From Caldithrix abyssi DSM 13497 (GTDB lineage Bacteria > Calditrichota > Calditrichia > Calditrichales > Calditrichaceae), in NCBI RefSeq assembly GCF_001886815.1, contig NZ_CP018099.1, forward strand, positions 2,912,501-2,976,500: DNA of 64,000 bases. The letters are read 5' to 3'. The position numbers and the translations under genes were made by a program. The notes below the pieces were generated by a model. It was not told the origin of the DNA. It saw only the letters and a program-made list of their open reading frames with translations, and ran no database searches. Shown piece after piece: positions 25,442 to 35,217 of the stretch. How positions within the stretch are numbered: the first letter of the stretch is position 1; every line of letters starts with the position of its first letter.

Positions 25442-26755
25442 TTAAGCTTTTACAATTTTATCCCGATGTTCGAGAACATTTTTCGTGGCATTGCGCGTAT
25501 CTACCACCAACTGAGCATTTTCAACGATAAAATCCCAGTCGTAAATGGAATGATCGGTAGAAATCAACACCAGATCGTATTTTTTCAGATTTTCCGGCGT
25601 CAAATCAACACTCTCTTTATGATCGACATGGTACATGCGCATTTTGGGTAAAACAGGGATCAAAGGATCATTGTAATCTACAATGGCGCCTTTTGCTTCC
25701 AGAATTTCAATCAGCTTAAAGGTAGGAGATTCCCGCGGATCGTCCACGTCTTTTTTGTAGGCCGCGCCTAAGATAAGAATTTTAGAGCCTTTTACGCTCT
25801 TTGCCCTGTCATTCAAAGCTTCGGTCACTCTGTTCACCACATAGTAAGGCATAAAGGTGTTAACCTCGCCGGCCAGCTCAATAAAGCGCGTGTTCATTTC
25901 ATATTCACGGGCTTTCCATGTCAAATAAAAAGGATCGATGGGAATGCAATGGCCGCCCAGGCCCGGCCCCGGATAAAAAGGCATAAAGCCGAAGGGTTTG
26001 GTCGAAGCCGCTTCGATGACTTCCCACACATCGATGCCCATTCGATCAAGAATCATTTTCATTTCATTAACCAGGGCAATATTCACGCTGCGAAAAATAT
26101 TCTCCAACAATTTGGTCGCTTCCGCGGCCTGAGTCGATGAAACCGGCACCGTTTTTACGATGACCTGATCGTACAACGTAGAAACCAGTTTGCGCGCGTA
26201 TTCGTTGTTAGCCCCGACCACCTTTGGGATGGTGCGCGTATTAAATTTGGGATTGGCCGGATCTTCCCGCTCTGGCGAGAACGCTACCCAAAAATCGCGA
26301 TCGCCTTTTAACCCCGATTTTTCCAGCAACGGTTTAAGTACCTCTTCTGTGGTTCCCGGAAAAGTTGAGCTTTCCAGTACGATTAACTGACCGGCTCGAA
26401 TGTGCTGGGCCAGCGTTTCGCCCGTGCCGGTAATGTAAGACAGGTCGGGTTCGCGATGTTTGGTTAAGGGAGTGGGTACGCAAATCAAAATGGCGTCCAC
26501 CTCTTTAATGCGGCTAAAATCGGTTGTCGCCTCGAACAGATTGCTGTCCCGCACCTTTTTGACTCGCGCCTCGTCAATGTGCTTAATGTAAGACTTACCG
26601 GCGTTCAATTTTTCGACCTTTTGCGGATCGATATCAAAGCCAATGGTCTTAAAGCCCTGATCTACAAATTCCATGAGCAATGGCAATCCCACATATCCCA
26701 GGCCGACAACGCCAATAACGGCTTCTTTATTTTCAATTTTTTGTAATAGATCCAT
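25442..26755 (-). CDS. UDP-N-acetylhexosamine 6-dehydrogenase family (WbpA/WecC-like)
   Basis: NAD-dependent nucleotide sugar dehydrogenase that oxidises C6 of a UDP-sugar to a uronic acid, probably UDP-GlcNAc or UDP-ManNAc by family likeness. The N-terminal Rossmann motif is GVVGLGYVGLPL at 15-26 and the catalytic Cys270 lies in GGHCIPIDP. Other family motifs include VLESSTFPGTT and FSPERED. The C-terminal domain has the usual KDVDDPRESP stretch. It follows a UDP-glucose dehydrogenase gene by about 64 bases in the same direction and is followed by a strong terminator. It supplies precursors for the surface polysaccharide controlled by the BY-kinase and CpsB-type phosphatase nearby. Confidence 0.92.
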   Translation of the reverse strand: MDLLQKIENKEAVIGVVGLGYVGLPLLMEFVDQGFKTIGFDIDPQKVEKLNAGKSYIKHIDEARVKKVRDSNLFEATTDFSRIKEVDAILICVPTPLTKHREPDLSYITGTGETLAQHIRAGQLIVLESSTFPGTTEEVLKPLLEKSGLKGDRDFWVAFSPEREDPANPKFNTRTIPKVVGANNEYARKLVSTLYDQVIVKTVPVSSTQAAEATKLLENIFRSVNIALVNEMKMILDRMGIDVWEVIEAASTKPFGFMPFYPGPGLGGHCIPIDPFYLTWKAREYEMNTRFIELAGEVNTFMPYYVVNRVTEALNDRAKSVKGSKILILGAAYKKDVDDPRESPTFKLIEILEAKGAIVDYNDPLIPVLPKMRMYHVDHKESVDLTPENLKKYDLVLISTDHSIYDWDFIVENAQLVVDTRNATKNVLEHRDKIVKA

Positions 26756-26819
26756 AGCGCTACTCCATTTTTTTATGCTAATTTATCGTGTTAATTTCCA
26801 TTTTATTAATTCATTCAAC

Positions 26820-28157
26820 TTACTTCTTGTATTCGAGAGAAGAAGGACGACCAATTGGGAAGTAATCAATACTGATTTTGGCCATCCGTTTAGGATCATA
26901 CAGATTTCTACCGTCAAAGATCACCGATCTTTTCAACATCTCTTTAATTAAGTAGAAATCCGGTTCACGGAACTCATTCCACTCCGTCATAATGATCAGG
27001 CCGTCGGCGCCTTCCAGCGCTTCGTAGCGCTTTTTAATCAAGAACACGTCTTTTGTCTTCACTAAATCTTCAAAACGCCATTCGGCTTCTTTTAAGGCTT
27101 CCGGATCGTGCGCTCTGATTTTGGCGCCTTCTTTTACCAGCGCCCTAATTAAGGATATGGCCGGCGCCTCGCGCATATCATCGGTATTCGGCTTAAAAGA
27201 GAGACCCCAAACAGCAAGGACTTTCCCTTTTAAATCGTTATTGAAATAATTTTTAATCTTATCCAGCAAAATGGTTTTCTGCCGGTTGTTTACGCTTTCG
27301 ACGGCTTCCAGAATTTTCAACTCCATACCATATTCTCTGGCCGTTCGGATAATGGCTTTTACGTCTTTGGGAAAGCAGGAGCCGCCGTAGCCTGTACCGG
27401 GAAAGATGAAGTACGGGCCAATACGTCGATCGGTACCGATGCCCTTGCGCACCATTTCCACATCGGCGCCTACTTTTTCACACAAATTGGCTATTTCGTT
27501 AATAAATGAAATTTTGGTGGCCAACATGGCGTTGGCGGCGTACTTGGTCAGCTCGGCGCTGCGAACATCCATGATCAAAATCGGCTTGCCGGTGCGCACA
27601 AAGGGAGCGTAAAGATTGCGCATGGTTTCGGCGGTTTCTTCGTTGTCGGTGCCCACTACCACGCGATCGGGCTTCAAAAAGTCGTCGATTGCGGCGCCTT
27701 CTTTTAGGAATTCAGGATTGGAAACCACGGAAAAATCGTAATGGGTGTGTTTTTTTACTTCATCCCGTACTTTGTCTGCCGTTCCGACCGGAACCGTGCT
27801 TTTATTAACGATAATCTTCGGGCCGTTCATGTGTTTTCCGATTTCACGGGCAACCGCCAGAACATGTTGCAAATCGGCTGAGCCGTCTTCTTTGGGCGGG
27901 GTGCCGACGGCAATAAAAATGATTTGCGATTTTTCCACGGCGCTTTTAATGTCGGTCGTAAAAACAAGCCGCTCTTGCGTTACATTACGCTTTACCATCT
28001 CTTCCAGGCCCGGCTCATAAATGGGAATTTTACCATTATTTAACATTTCGATTTTATTCACATCGTTGTCCACACAAATAACGTCGTTACCTACATCTGC
28101 AAAACAGGTTCCGGCGACCAGGCCAACATAGCCCGTGCCTACCACTGCAATCCTCAT
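26820..28157 (-). CDS. ugd: UDP-glucose 6-dehydrogenase
   Basis: Converts UDP-glucose to UDP-glucuronate with two NAD+. The Rossmann motif is [12 protein letters not shown] at 5-16, the catalytic Cys261 is in [10 protein letters not shown], and [17 protein letters not shown] and the C-terminal [15 protein letters not shown] are characteristic of the Ugd/TuaD family. Length (445) is normal. AAGGAG stands six bases before the ATG. UDP-glucuronate is a precursor of acidic capsules and a known target pathway of bacterial tyrosine kinases, and such a kinase is encoded just upstream (28547-30817). It is not a duplicate of the neighbouring dehydrogenase: the two belong to different subfamilies. Confidence 0.95.
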   Translation of the reverse strand: MRIAVVGTGYVGLVAGTCFADVGNDVICVDNDVNKIEMLNNGKIPIYEPGLEEMVKRNVTQERLVFTTDIKSAVEKSQIIFIAVGTPPKEDGSADLQHVLAVAREIGKHMNGPKIIVNKSTVPVGTADKVRDEVKKHTHYDFSVVSNPEFLKEGAAIDDFLKPDRVVVGTDNEETAETMRNLYAPFVRTGKPILIMDVRSAELTKYAANAMLATKISFINEIANLCEKVGADVEMVRKGIGTDRRIGPYFIFPGTGYGGSCFPKDVKAIIRTAREYGMELKILEAVESVNNRQKTILLDKIKNYFNNDLKGKVLAVWGLSFKPNTDDMREAPAISLIRALVKEGAKIRAHDPEALKEAEWRFEDLVKTKDVFLIKKRYEALEGADGLIIMTEWNEFREPDFYLIKEMLKRSVIFDGRNLYDPKRMAKISIDYFPIGRPSSLEYKK

Positions 28158-28546
28158 TGTAATCTCCTTTCTATTCTTTTCTCTTTTTTGATCATCATAA
28201 TTTTGACATATCGGAATATCTTACGAATTTATTAAGCCTATCTTTATTAACAGCGATTTTAAGAATTACCGTTTCTTTATTTTCTTTTAATTTTTTCAAA
28301 ATTTAACTGGCCAAATGTAATAAGTTTCTTTTCGATCTTTTTACGCTATATTACAATTTTGCTGAAAAAAAATTTTTTAACTGCATTTTACACGCGTTCC
28401 ACAACAACGGACTTGTAAAGGATTCTCCTGTATTGGCAAACTGCCTGGGGCCGCTTTTATACGGACATCATACTGGTTATTCTACAACAATGCGTTTGCT
28501 CATACTTTTTATTGTGAAGACAACAAAGCGCCTTGAACGGCATTGT
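28158..28546. other. Non-coding region upstream of ugd
   Basis: This AT-rich stretch of about 390 bases lies between the BY-kinase gene and ugd, both on the minus strand. It should contain the 3' end of the kinase transcript and a promoter for ugd, but I see neither a clear terminator hairpin nor a convincing -35/-10 pair. A self-complementary AAAAATTTTTT run sits near 28370. The plus-strand open frame beginning at 28433 runs into the kinase gene as an antisense shadow. Confidence 0.55.
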
Positions 28547-30817
28547 TTAAATGAACTTCCTCTTTGGTTTGGATTTTCCTTCTCCACCGTAATAATGGTG
28601 GTAATAATAATAGTAGTAAGAGCCGTATATTCCCTGTACATCGAAGCCATTTAAAACAATACCTAAAAGTCGCGCCGAAACCGAGTTCAGCATATTGGCC
28701 GCGCGCTTAATCGCATCGCGTTCGGTTTGTCCGGCATAAACCACCAGCAAGGTACCGTCCACCTTAGTGCTGAGAATGGAAGCATCGGTAACGGCAATGA
28801 CCGGCGGACTATCCAGCACCACTATGTCAAAGTCTTCGCACAATTTATTTAAAAAATCTTCCATTTTTTTGGAAGCCAGCAGTTCGGACGGATTGGGCGG
28901 TAAAACGCCGCTTGTGACCAGCGACAAATTTTCCACGACGGTCTCTTTAAACACCTGTTCGTAAGAAATACTACCCGCCAGATGATTGGTTAACCCTTCT
29001 TCCTTTGTGGTGCCGAAAACGGAGTGCAGAATGGGCCGACGCAAATCCGCATCGACAATAACCACGCGATTTCCGGCCTGGGCCAGAGCAATGGAAAGAT
29101 TGGCCGCTGTGGTCGATTTGCCCTCTTTGGGACCGGCGCTGGTTACCAGAATGGTTTTCAAATCTTTTTCGATTTTACTGAATTGTAGATTGGTCCTTAA
29201 CGTACGATACGCTTCGGAAACGGGCGATTTGGGATCGATGTGCGTGATCAAACGCGCTTCAATTTTGGCGCTTTCGTTTTGTTTTATTTTGCTTTTTTCC
29301 ACCTTGTCGAGCTCGATTTTAGGAATGGTGGCCAGAACATTGTACCCCATTCGCTCCATGTCTTCCGGCTTGCGAACGGATCGATCCAGGTATTCAATCA
29401 TAAACGTAATGCCCACGCCCAAACCGAGCCCCAGCATGGCGCCCAGCATCAGATTCATGCGTTTATTGGGCTTAACCGGTCGGTTGGGCTTAATCGCCCG
29501 ATCGATGATCTTCACGTTTCTGGCCTGGGCCGATTCCTGAATTTTGGCTTCTTCCAATTTTTGAGTGAGCATCATATAGGTCTGTTCGTCCACCTGTTTT
29601 CGACGCTCCAGCCGAACCAGCTGCAGCACCTTGTCCGGCAGATTTTCCAGCCGTTGGTTGTAAACTTTTAACACATCTTCCAGCGCCGCTATTTTGGCCT
29701 CTGTGGCGGTGATTTCTCCGGAAAGGTTGATGAGCTGATTTACCAGGTCCTGCGAAATGCGCAGCGGATCCGAAATCATCTCGGAGTTGGCGATTTTAGC
29801 CGCTTCTTCTCTTATTTTCTTTTTTAATGCCTTAATGCGCTCGTCGTATCTTACCAGCTCCGGCGTAAAAAATTCTCTTTTGGACTGCACCTGAGTTTCA
29901 AGCGCCGTAACGTAGCTGGTTCGTTCGGCCACCACTCTGGCCAGTTCTTGTTGCAAGGTTTGAATGTAAGGCGTGGAAATTTCGCTTAAATTTGCGGGCA
30001 GGGTTTCTTTGCGTTCGTTTAATTTTTCCTCAAGATTTTTCTTGAGTTGCAATTTGGAATTTAATTCGATGCGCGCCTGCTCCAGGAAAGATTCCGTCTC
30101 TGAAAGGCGCGTCACCAATTCCTGGGTTTCCGCATCCAGGCTGGCGATCTTTTCCCTTTCCTGAAACTCTTTCAACGCTTCCTCTGACTCCTTAAGCTCT
30201 TTTGCCTTAATCGCCAATCGATCTTCGATAAACTTTCGCATCTCAGATACTTCCATGCGATTAGTTTCCGCATTCAGTTTGGCAAATTCTTCGGAGATAA
30301 CATTGGCTAAAAAGGCCGCTTCAAAAGGAGAGCCAGCCCGGTAGGTCAGGGTTATGATATCCGTATCGCGCCGCGGTTCTACTTCCAGACTACTCATCAC
30401 AATGGCCACGCGTTGGTTAAAGGTTAAATCGCTTCCGTCTTCCAGTTTTTTAAAAAAACTGATGGAATCGCGATAGGCGGATTTTTCCAGCCTTTTTACT
30501 ACGCGTTCCGCAATGTTCCTGCTCTTTAATATTTCTATTTGATTGTTTAATAGATTGGTTTGCGTGCCAAAGGTTGTCAAATTAAACAGCGCGCGATCCA
30601 TCGAATCATTACTCTCGACCAACAAAACGGCCGAAGCCTCGTAAGTCGGATCGGTGGTAAATGTGTAAAGCACCGTGGCCGAAAATACGGCGATGAACGA
30701 AAGAATAATCAACCATCGCCCGCGATACAAAATTCGAATGTAGTCGGTTAAATGAAGCGGCTGTTCGTCGCCTTCCCACGTGTCCGTCTCAAAGTTCCCG
30801 GGAACTCTTGTCTCCAA
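28547..30817 (-). CDS. Wzc-type polysaccharide co-polymerase / tyrosine autokinase
   Basis: Inner-membrane protein that controls length and export of surface polysaccharide. A Wzz domain with TM1 (about 34-53) is followed by a long periplasmic coiled coil (about 190-440), a GNVR-like segment (LVRLERRKQVDEQTY) and TM2 (about 454-474). The cytoplasmic BY-kinase has Walker A GPKEGKST at 562-569, Walker A' VIVDADLRRP at 586-595 and Walker B IVVLDSPP at 665-672. The tail carries a dense Tyr cluster between residues 731 and 743, the autophosphorylation sites. The start appears to be TTG at 30817, with AGGAG nine bases upstream. The CpsB-type phosphatase upstream and the dehydrogenases downstream complete a capsule control set. 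Confidence 0.94.
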   Translation of the reverse strand: METRVPGNFETDTWEGDEQPLHLTDYIRILYRGRWLIILSFIAVFSATVLYTFTTDPTYEASAVLLVESNDSMDRALFNLTTFGTQTNLLNNQIEILKSRNIAERVVKRLEKSAYRDSISFFKKLEDGSDLTFNQRVAIVMSSLEVEPRRDTDIITLTYRAGSPFEAAFLANVISEEFAKLNAETNRMEVSEMRKFIEDRLAIKAKELKESEEALKEFQEREKIASLDAETQELVTRLSETESFLEQARIELNSKLQLKKNLEEKLNERKETLPANLSEISTPYIQTLQQELARVVAERTSYVTALETQVQSKREFFTPELVRYDERIKALKKKIREEAAKIANSEMISDPLRISQDLVNQLINLSGEITATEAKIAALEDVLKVYNQRLENLPDKVLQLVRLERRKQVDEQTYMMLTQKLEEAKIQESAQARNVKIIDRAIKPNRPVKPNKRMNLMLGAMLGLGLGVGITFMIEYLDRSVRKPEDMERMGYNVLATIPKIELDKVEKSKIKQNESAKIEARLITHIDPKSPVSEAYRTLRTNLQFSKIEKDLKTILVTSAGPKEGKSTTAANLSIALAQAGNRVVIVDADLRRPILHSVFGTTKEEGLTNHLAGSISYEQVFKETVVENLSLVTSGVLPPNPSELLASKKMEDFLNKLCEDFDIVVLDSPPVIAVTDASILSTKVDGTLLVVYAGQTERDAIKRAANMLNSVSARLLGIVLNGFDVQGIYGSYYYYYYHHYYGGEGKSKPKRKFI

Positions 30818-31033
30818 ATCAACAATCTCCTGATTTTAACTCAATTGCCATTAAAATTTGCGATGCCAATTATTATTTAAAACCTTTTTTGCAAATAAGC
30901 GCGTTTCATAAATCTTCTTCAAATAATCGCCAGAGCAGCGTTGTCCTGCGTGATTTCTCTCTCTTCCTTTTTCTAAACCCCTTCTGGCTCATTTTTTCAG
31001 AATGCTCTATTTTCGTAGTTCTTGCCAAATTCT

Positions 31034-31858
31034 TTAAGAGAACAATCGATTCTTCAGACTAATCAATATCTTTTTCCATTTTTCCTGAGAGGGCAATAAA
31101 GATTCTTCGTCCAGGTCTAACATGCTAACCTGGCTTGCCCGGATGGCGTTTAATGGATTATGAAAGAACAGGTTGTCTAACACGTCGTCGTTATAAAATT
31201 TAGCCAGCTCCTGACGGGCATGCACCAGAGTTAAATAACTTCTGTTTTTTATTTCGTGCGCATCGGAAGCGATGAACTGTACGACGCCGCTTTTAATCAA
31301 CTTTAAAGAAAACTTTTGCACCGAGCTTCCAAACTGCCCTACAATACTGCCGGCGTTGACCTGAATTAAACAGCCCTGTCGCACAAAGGTTAATAGTTTT
31401 TCCAGCTGATCGTGCAGATAACGATAGCGCTCCGGATGGGCCATAATGGGGATAAGCCCCTTTAAACGGGCTTCAAAGATAAACTGCCCTACGCCTTCCG
31501 GAAAATCAAACAATGGCAGTTCAAACAAAAGATACTTTTTGTTCTGGTTAAAAGTGGACCACGGATACTTCAACCACTCGAATAGGCGCGGCGAATAAAA
31601 CATTTCCGCCGACAAAAAGAGCTCCAGAGGCATCTTTTCTTTTTGGGCGGTTTGTCGAACGACATTAAAATTTTCCACAAGCTGCCGGCTAAATTCATCA
31701 TCTGTAAGCTCGGTGGCGTGCGGCGTGCCTAACAGCGTCGTAAAGTTGAGCGAGGCGGCCTGTTCCAGCATGGCCATGCTGGCCTCCAGATCGGGAGCGC
31801 CGTCGTCAACGCCAAAAACAAAATGAGAATGGATATCTACGAAACGGGCTTCAGCCAT
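31034..31858 (-). CDS. CpsB/YwqE-type PHP tyrosine phosphatase
   Basis: Manganese-dependent protein-tyrosine phosphatase of the PHP class that removes phosphate from BY-kinases. The signature DIHSHFVFGVDDGA at 8-21, TPHAT near 45-49, an LSAEMFY segment near 82-88, MAHPERYR near 139-146 and ASDAHE near 198-203 supply the metal ligands. Length (274) is typical. It lies 13 bases after the lolA-like gene and about 215 bases before the tyrosine kinase gene, in the same orientation, as in Gram-positive cps clusters and many FCB genomes. It is probably cytoplasmic and acts on the Tyr-rich tail of the neighbouring kinase. Confidence 0.93.
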   Translation of the reverse strand: MAEARFVDIHSHFVFGVDDGAPDLEASMAMLEQAASLNFTTLLGTPHATELTDDEFSRQLVENFNVVRQTAQKEKMPLELFLSAEMFYSPRLFEWLKYPWSTFNQNKKYLLFELPLFDFPEGVGQFIFEARLKGLIPIMAHPERYRYLHDQLEKLLTFVRQGCLIQVNAGSIVGQFGSSVQKFSLKLIKSGVVQFIASDAHEIKNRSYLTLVHARQELAKFYNDDVLDNLFFHNPLNAIRASQVSMLDLDEESLLPSQEKWKKILISLKNRLFS

Positions 31859-31870
31859 CTACAATCATCC

Positions 31871-32524
31871 TTATCGCATATCCACTACATCCATATCGGG
31901 AGTTGCCGTAAACTTAAACAGATCGTCCGACAGGGTAGCCCTTGTATTGATTTGCGAGAGTAAAAAAATAGATTTATTGCCATTCAGATCGGTAATCTCA
32001 ATTTTAACAATTTGCCAGGCATCGTCCTGCACCCAGATTTTTATGGAGCTGAAATAGCCCTGCGCATCTTCTTTTGAGTCCAGCTTAACGATGTAAACTT
32101 TTTTCCCGTCCATTTCATCTTCGCCGAGAAGTGTGGCGTAATGGGTTTTGGGAAATTTAAACAGAATATCACGCGGCAACAAAGCGCCGGAATTTTTTCT
32201 CACTCTGTCGATCAACAATTGATTGCTCAAACGATTGTACGTCCAAACCGTTTCACCGTCGCTGATCACTAACTGGTCTTCCGTTTCGAAACGATATTTT
32301 TTGCCGTCTTTAATGAACAACTTACCGCTGGTCACAATTTGCGAACCGGTTAACTGGAAGGTTTCAATTTTCTCAAAACTGGCTTTAAAGTTTTTAATAT
32401 CATCATATTTTTTTTGCACTTTTTTAATAATGTCTTTCACATTACGCGCCTGTGCCCGGGGCGCTTCTACAAAATAGAAGAGCGCCATAACCATCAAAAC
32501 AGCTAAAAAGGTTTTTCGCATCAT
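31871..32524 (-). CDS. lolA: LolA-like outer-membrane lipoprotein carrier
   Basis: Periplasmic chaperone that ferries lipoproteins from the LolCDE complex to the outer membrane. It has a signal peptide (about 1-26, ending AQA). The LolA fold is seen in repeated strands: FKASFEKIET, SGKLFIKDGKKYRFE, LVISDGETVWTYN, VYIVKLDS and IKIWVQDDAWQIVKIEI. The ATG follows the ftsK stop codon directly (GGAGAATAAATG), so its ribosome site lies in the last ftsK codons and expression is coupled. The ftsK-lolA order is common in proteobacteria. No LolB is visible here, as is usual outside gamma- and betaproteobacteria. Confidence 0.88.
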   Translation of the reverse strand: MMRKTFLAVLMVMALFYFVEAPRAQARNVKDIIKKVQKKYDDIKNFKASFEKIETFQLTGSQIVTSGKLFIKDGKKYRFETEDQLVISDGETVWTYNRLSNQLLIDRVRKNSGALLPRDILFKFPKTHYATLLGEDEMDGKKVYIVKLDSKEDAQGYFSSIKIWVQDDAWQIVKIEITDLNGNKSIFLLSQINTRATLSDDLFKFTATPDMDVVDMR

Positions 32525-35053
32525 TTATTCTCCACGCATTTTTTTAAGTTCATCAATTGAGACCAGAACTTCTCTGGGTTTGCTTCCTTTTTGCGGCCCC
32601 ACAATGCCGTCTTTTTCCAGCTCATCCATAATTCTCGCAGCCCGGGAAAAACCGATTTGTAATCTACGCTGCAAAAAAGAAATAGATCCCTGGCGATGCT
32701 TTATCACCAGCTCTCTGGCCTCGTCGTAAAAGGGGTCTCTATCGTCGCCCAGAGAGCCGACACCGGCGCCCGAACTGCTTCCGGGCTGCGGCAAACTGTA
32801 GTAGGGCATTTTAGGTTGTTTGCGAATATGCTCGATGACGCGTTCAATTTCCTCGGTTGAAATAAACGGATTTTGCAAGCGGATGGGTTTGGAGCTGCCC
32901 GGCGCCTGGTACAACATGTCGCCGCGCCCCAACAACTGTTCGGCGCCGTTCATATCAAGGATGGTGCGCGAATCGACTTTACTGGAAACCATGTAAGCAA
33001 TGCGCGCCGGAATATTGGCTTTAATCACACCTGTAATAACATCAACGCTGGGACGTTGCGTGGCAACCACCAGATGGATGCCCACCGCACGGGCCATCTG
33101 CGCCAACCGGGCAATGGGCGCTTCCACTTCTTTTTGCGCCACCACCATTAAGTCGGCCAGCTCATCGATCACCACCACAATGTAGGGCAACTCTCTAAAA
33201 TGCCCCTCTTTTTGGCCGGGCATTTTGCGTACTTTTTCATTAAACTCGGCGATATTTCGCGCTTTAAGGGTAGAAAGCCAATCCAGCCGGCGGTCCATCT
33301 CCAGCACCAGTGTATTTAAAATACTCACCGCATTTTTAGGCTTGGTTATTACCACCTCGTCCAGGTCCGGGCGGTACAACAGATAATGATCTTTTAAATC
33401 TTCGTAAATAGACAATTCCAATCGTTTGGGATCGATTAAGACGAACTTCACTTTGGCCGGATTTACGGCATAAATTAAGGACATGAGCATGGTGTTAATA
33501 CCCACGCTTTTGCCCGCTCCGGTTGCGCCGGCAACCAGCAAATGCGGCATCTTGCTTAAATCGTCCACGTAAGATTCACCGGAAATGGTTTTACCCAGGG
33601 CAATGGGCAGTTCGAGACGGCTGGCGGCAAATTTTTCGGAGCGAATGAGCGGCTTTAAATACACGGTTTGCGGATTGCGATTGGGAATTTCGATGCCCAC
33701 GGCGGCCCGGCCGGGAATGGGCGCAATAATTCGGATGCCGCGCGCTTCCATGGCCAGCGCCAGATCGTTAGCCAGCGAAACAATGGAACTCACTTTAACG
33801 CCGGGCGCCGGCTGAACCTCGTACAGGGTAATAACCGGCCCGGCCGTAACGCGAATCACCTTGGCTTTAACGCCAAACTCTTCCAGCCGGGATTCCAGCA
33901 AATCGGCGTTGGCTTTTAACTCTTCGCGCGTTACGCTGCTTTCGATCTCGGGCGGATCGCTCAGCAATTCTGTTGACGGAAATTCAAAACGGGAGATGCT
34001 CTCCTTTAACATCCGGTCGTAATCCAGCTCTTTGTCTTTTACCTCTTCCTGCACCTCAAAGTCAAACGCCTCGTTTCCATTCAAATCGGCTTGCGCCGAT
34101 TCCCGTGGTCTTTGCTCAGCTTCCTTCTCTTCCTTTTCTTCTAATTGCGCAAGCAGTGAATCCAGATCAGTTTGAATGCCAGGCCCGGCCGTTTTTTCCT
34201 CTTCCAGACGGTCGAGCAGGTCTTCCGTCGTATCTTCCGTGAGTTGATCGAGCAGATCATCCGTTTCGGATTCCGGTTCCGGCGTTTCCTCAGTCAGGTC
34301 TTCTTTAATACGGGCCAGCGGCAGATTGATCTCCGGAATTTCTTCGTCCGATGCTTTTTGTTCTTCGCCGTTGGCCTGATCGGGCAATGTGCCGGGGCTT
34401 GCCGCTTCCGGTTTTAGCCGCAGCTGTTTTAAACGACGCAAAAGACCGGCCAGTCCGTTTTTCAGCCCATGAAACATTTTATCAAAAAGAAAGGCAAAGC
34501 CTACCAGTATTGGCGCCACTTCCAGACGAATGCTTAAAATAAGCAGGGTCAGCGTAATGATAACCAGCAATGCAATACTTCCAAAACCACCAAAAAAGAT
34601 GACCAGTTTGGAGGCCAGCCAGCCGCCGATTAATCCACTGGGAAAATACTCGGTGATGGCTCCGTCTGTTCTTAAAGCGGCGGGCATGGCTAAAAAAACG
34701 GAAAAGAGCGTTCCCCAGGCAAGCAGGGCAAAAGTAGTTTTCCAGAACCAGTCGAAAGTTCGATCAAGCAATATCTGGATGGCGTAGATGGCCAGAATCA
34801 GAGGTAAAATCAGGATGGGGTAACCCAGCGTCCATTGCATCAAATAATAACTGAGCACGGCGCCCAGACGTCCAAACCAGTTGTGAATGACCACGCCCTG
34901 GCCAATACTTTGCAGAGAAACGGGATCCCGCAAATCATGCGTAATAACGGCAAGCGCAATGATGAGCGAAACGCCCATTAACAGAACGCCCAGAGCCTGC
35001 CGTTTATGCCGCCGGGAAGATTGCTTCGATTTGTTTTTCTTTTTTCTGGCCAT
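32525..35053 (-). CDS. ftsK: DNA translocase FtsK/SpoIIIE
   Basis: Septum-located DNA pump that clears the chromosome terminus at division. The N-terminus has a basic stretch and four membrane segments (about residues 20-190), followed by a low-complexity acidic linker rich in Glu, Asp and Thr (about 215-340). The alpha domain and the RecA-like motor follow: Walker A is GATGAGKS and Walker B is VVVIDELADLM, with VATQRPSVDVITG after it. A winged-helix gamma domain (SISFLQRRLQIGFSRAARI) at the end reads KOPS-like sequences. The start is set at the ATG at 35053 behind a GGAG; a frame open nine codons further up lacks support. The lolA gene follows without a gap. Confidence 0.97.
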   Translation of the reverse strand: MARKKKNKSKQSSRRHKRQALGVLLMGVSLIIALAVITHDLRDPVSLQSIGQGVVIHNWFGRLGAVLSYYLMQWTLGYPILILPLILAIYAIQILLDRTFDWFWKTTFALLAWGTLFSVFLAMPAALRTDGAITEYFPSGLIGGWLASKLVIFFGGFGSIALLVIITLTLLILSIRLEVAPILVGFAFLFDKMFHGLKNGLAGLLRRLKQLRLKPEAASPGTLPDQANGEEQKASDEEIPEINLPLARIKEDLTEETPEPESETDDLLDQLTEDTTEDLLDRLEEEKTAGPGIQTDLDSLLAQLEEKEEKEAEQRPRESAQADLNGNEAFDFEVQEEVKDKELDYDRMLKESISRFEFPSTELLSDPPEIESSVTREELKANADLLESRLEEFGVKAKVIRVTAGPVITLYEVQPAPGVKVSSIVSLANDLALAMEARGIRIIAPIPGRAAVGIEIPNRNPQTVYLKPLIRSEKFAASRLELPIALGKTISGESYVDDLSKMPHLLVAGATGAGKSVGINTMLMSLIYAVNPAKVKFVLIDPKRLELSIYEDLKDHYLLYRPDLDEVVITKPKNAVSILNTLVLEMDRRLDWLSTLKARNIAEFNEKVRKMPGQKEGHFRELPYIVVVIDELADLMVVAQKEVEAPIARLAQMARAVGIHLVVATQRPSVDVITGVIKANIPARIAYMVSSKVDSRTILDMNGAEQLLGRGDMLYQAPGSSKPIRLQNPFISTEEIERVIEHIRKQPKMPYYSLPQPGSSSGAGVGSLGDDRDPFYDEARELVIKHRQGSISFLQRRLQIGFSRAARIMDELEKDGIVGPQKGSKPREVLVSIDELKKMRGE

Positions 35054-35217
35054 TTTAAAACAACTCCGGCCAATCGTCATCGATTAGCCTGGCAAATTTT
35101 GATTTGCATTTTTGACTGTGCAATGATTCATTCAGCACGCCGAATTTTATTTAATCCATTAGAATTAATTTACCAATTTAGCTGCAAGAAAACAAGTTAC
35201 TTGTATTGTAAGTTATT

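Noticed and set aside
25442-28157. Tandem duplication of one UDP-sugar dehydrogenase gene
   Set aside because: The two proteins differ in active-site motif (GGHCIPIDP against GGSCFPKD) and in subfamily, so this is two distinct enzymes, not a recent copy.
28433-28654. 73-residue plus-strand gene between ugd and the tyrosine kinase
   Set aside because: It runs into the kinase gene on the opposite strand, has no domain and no convincing ribosome site.
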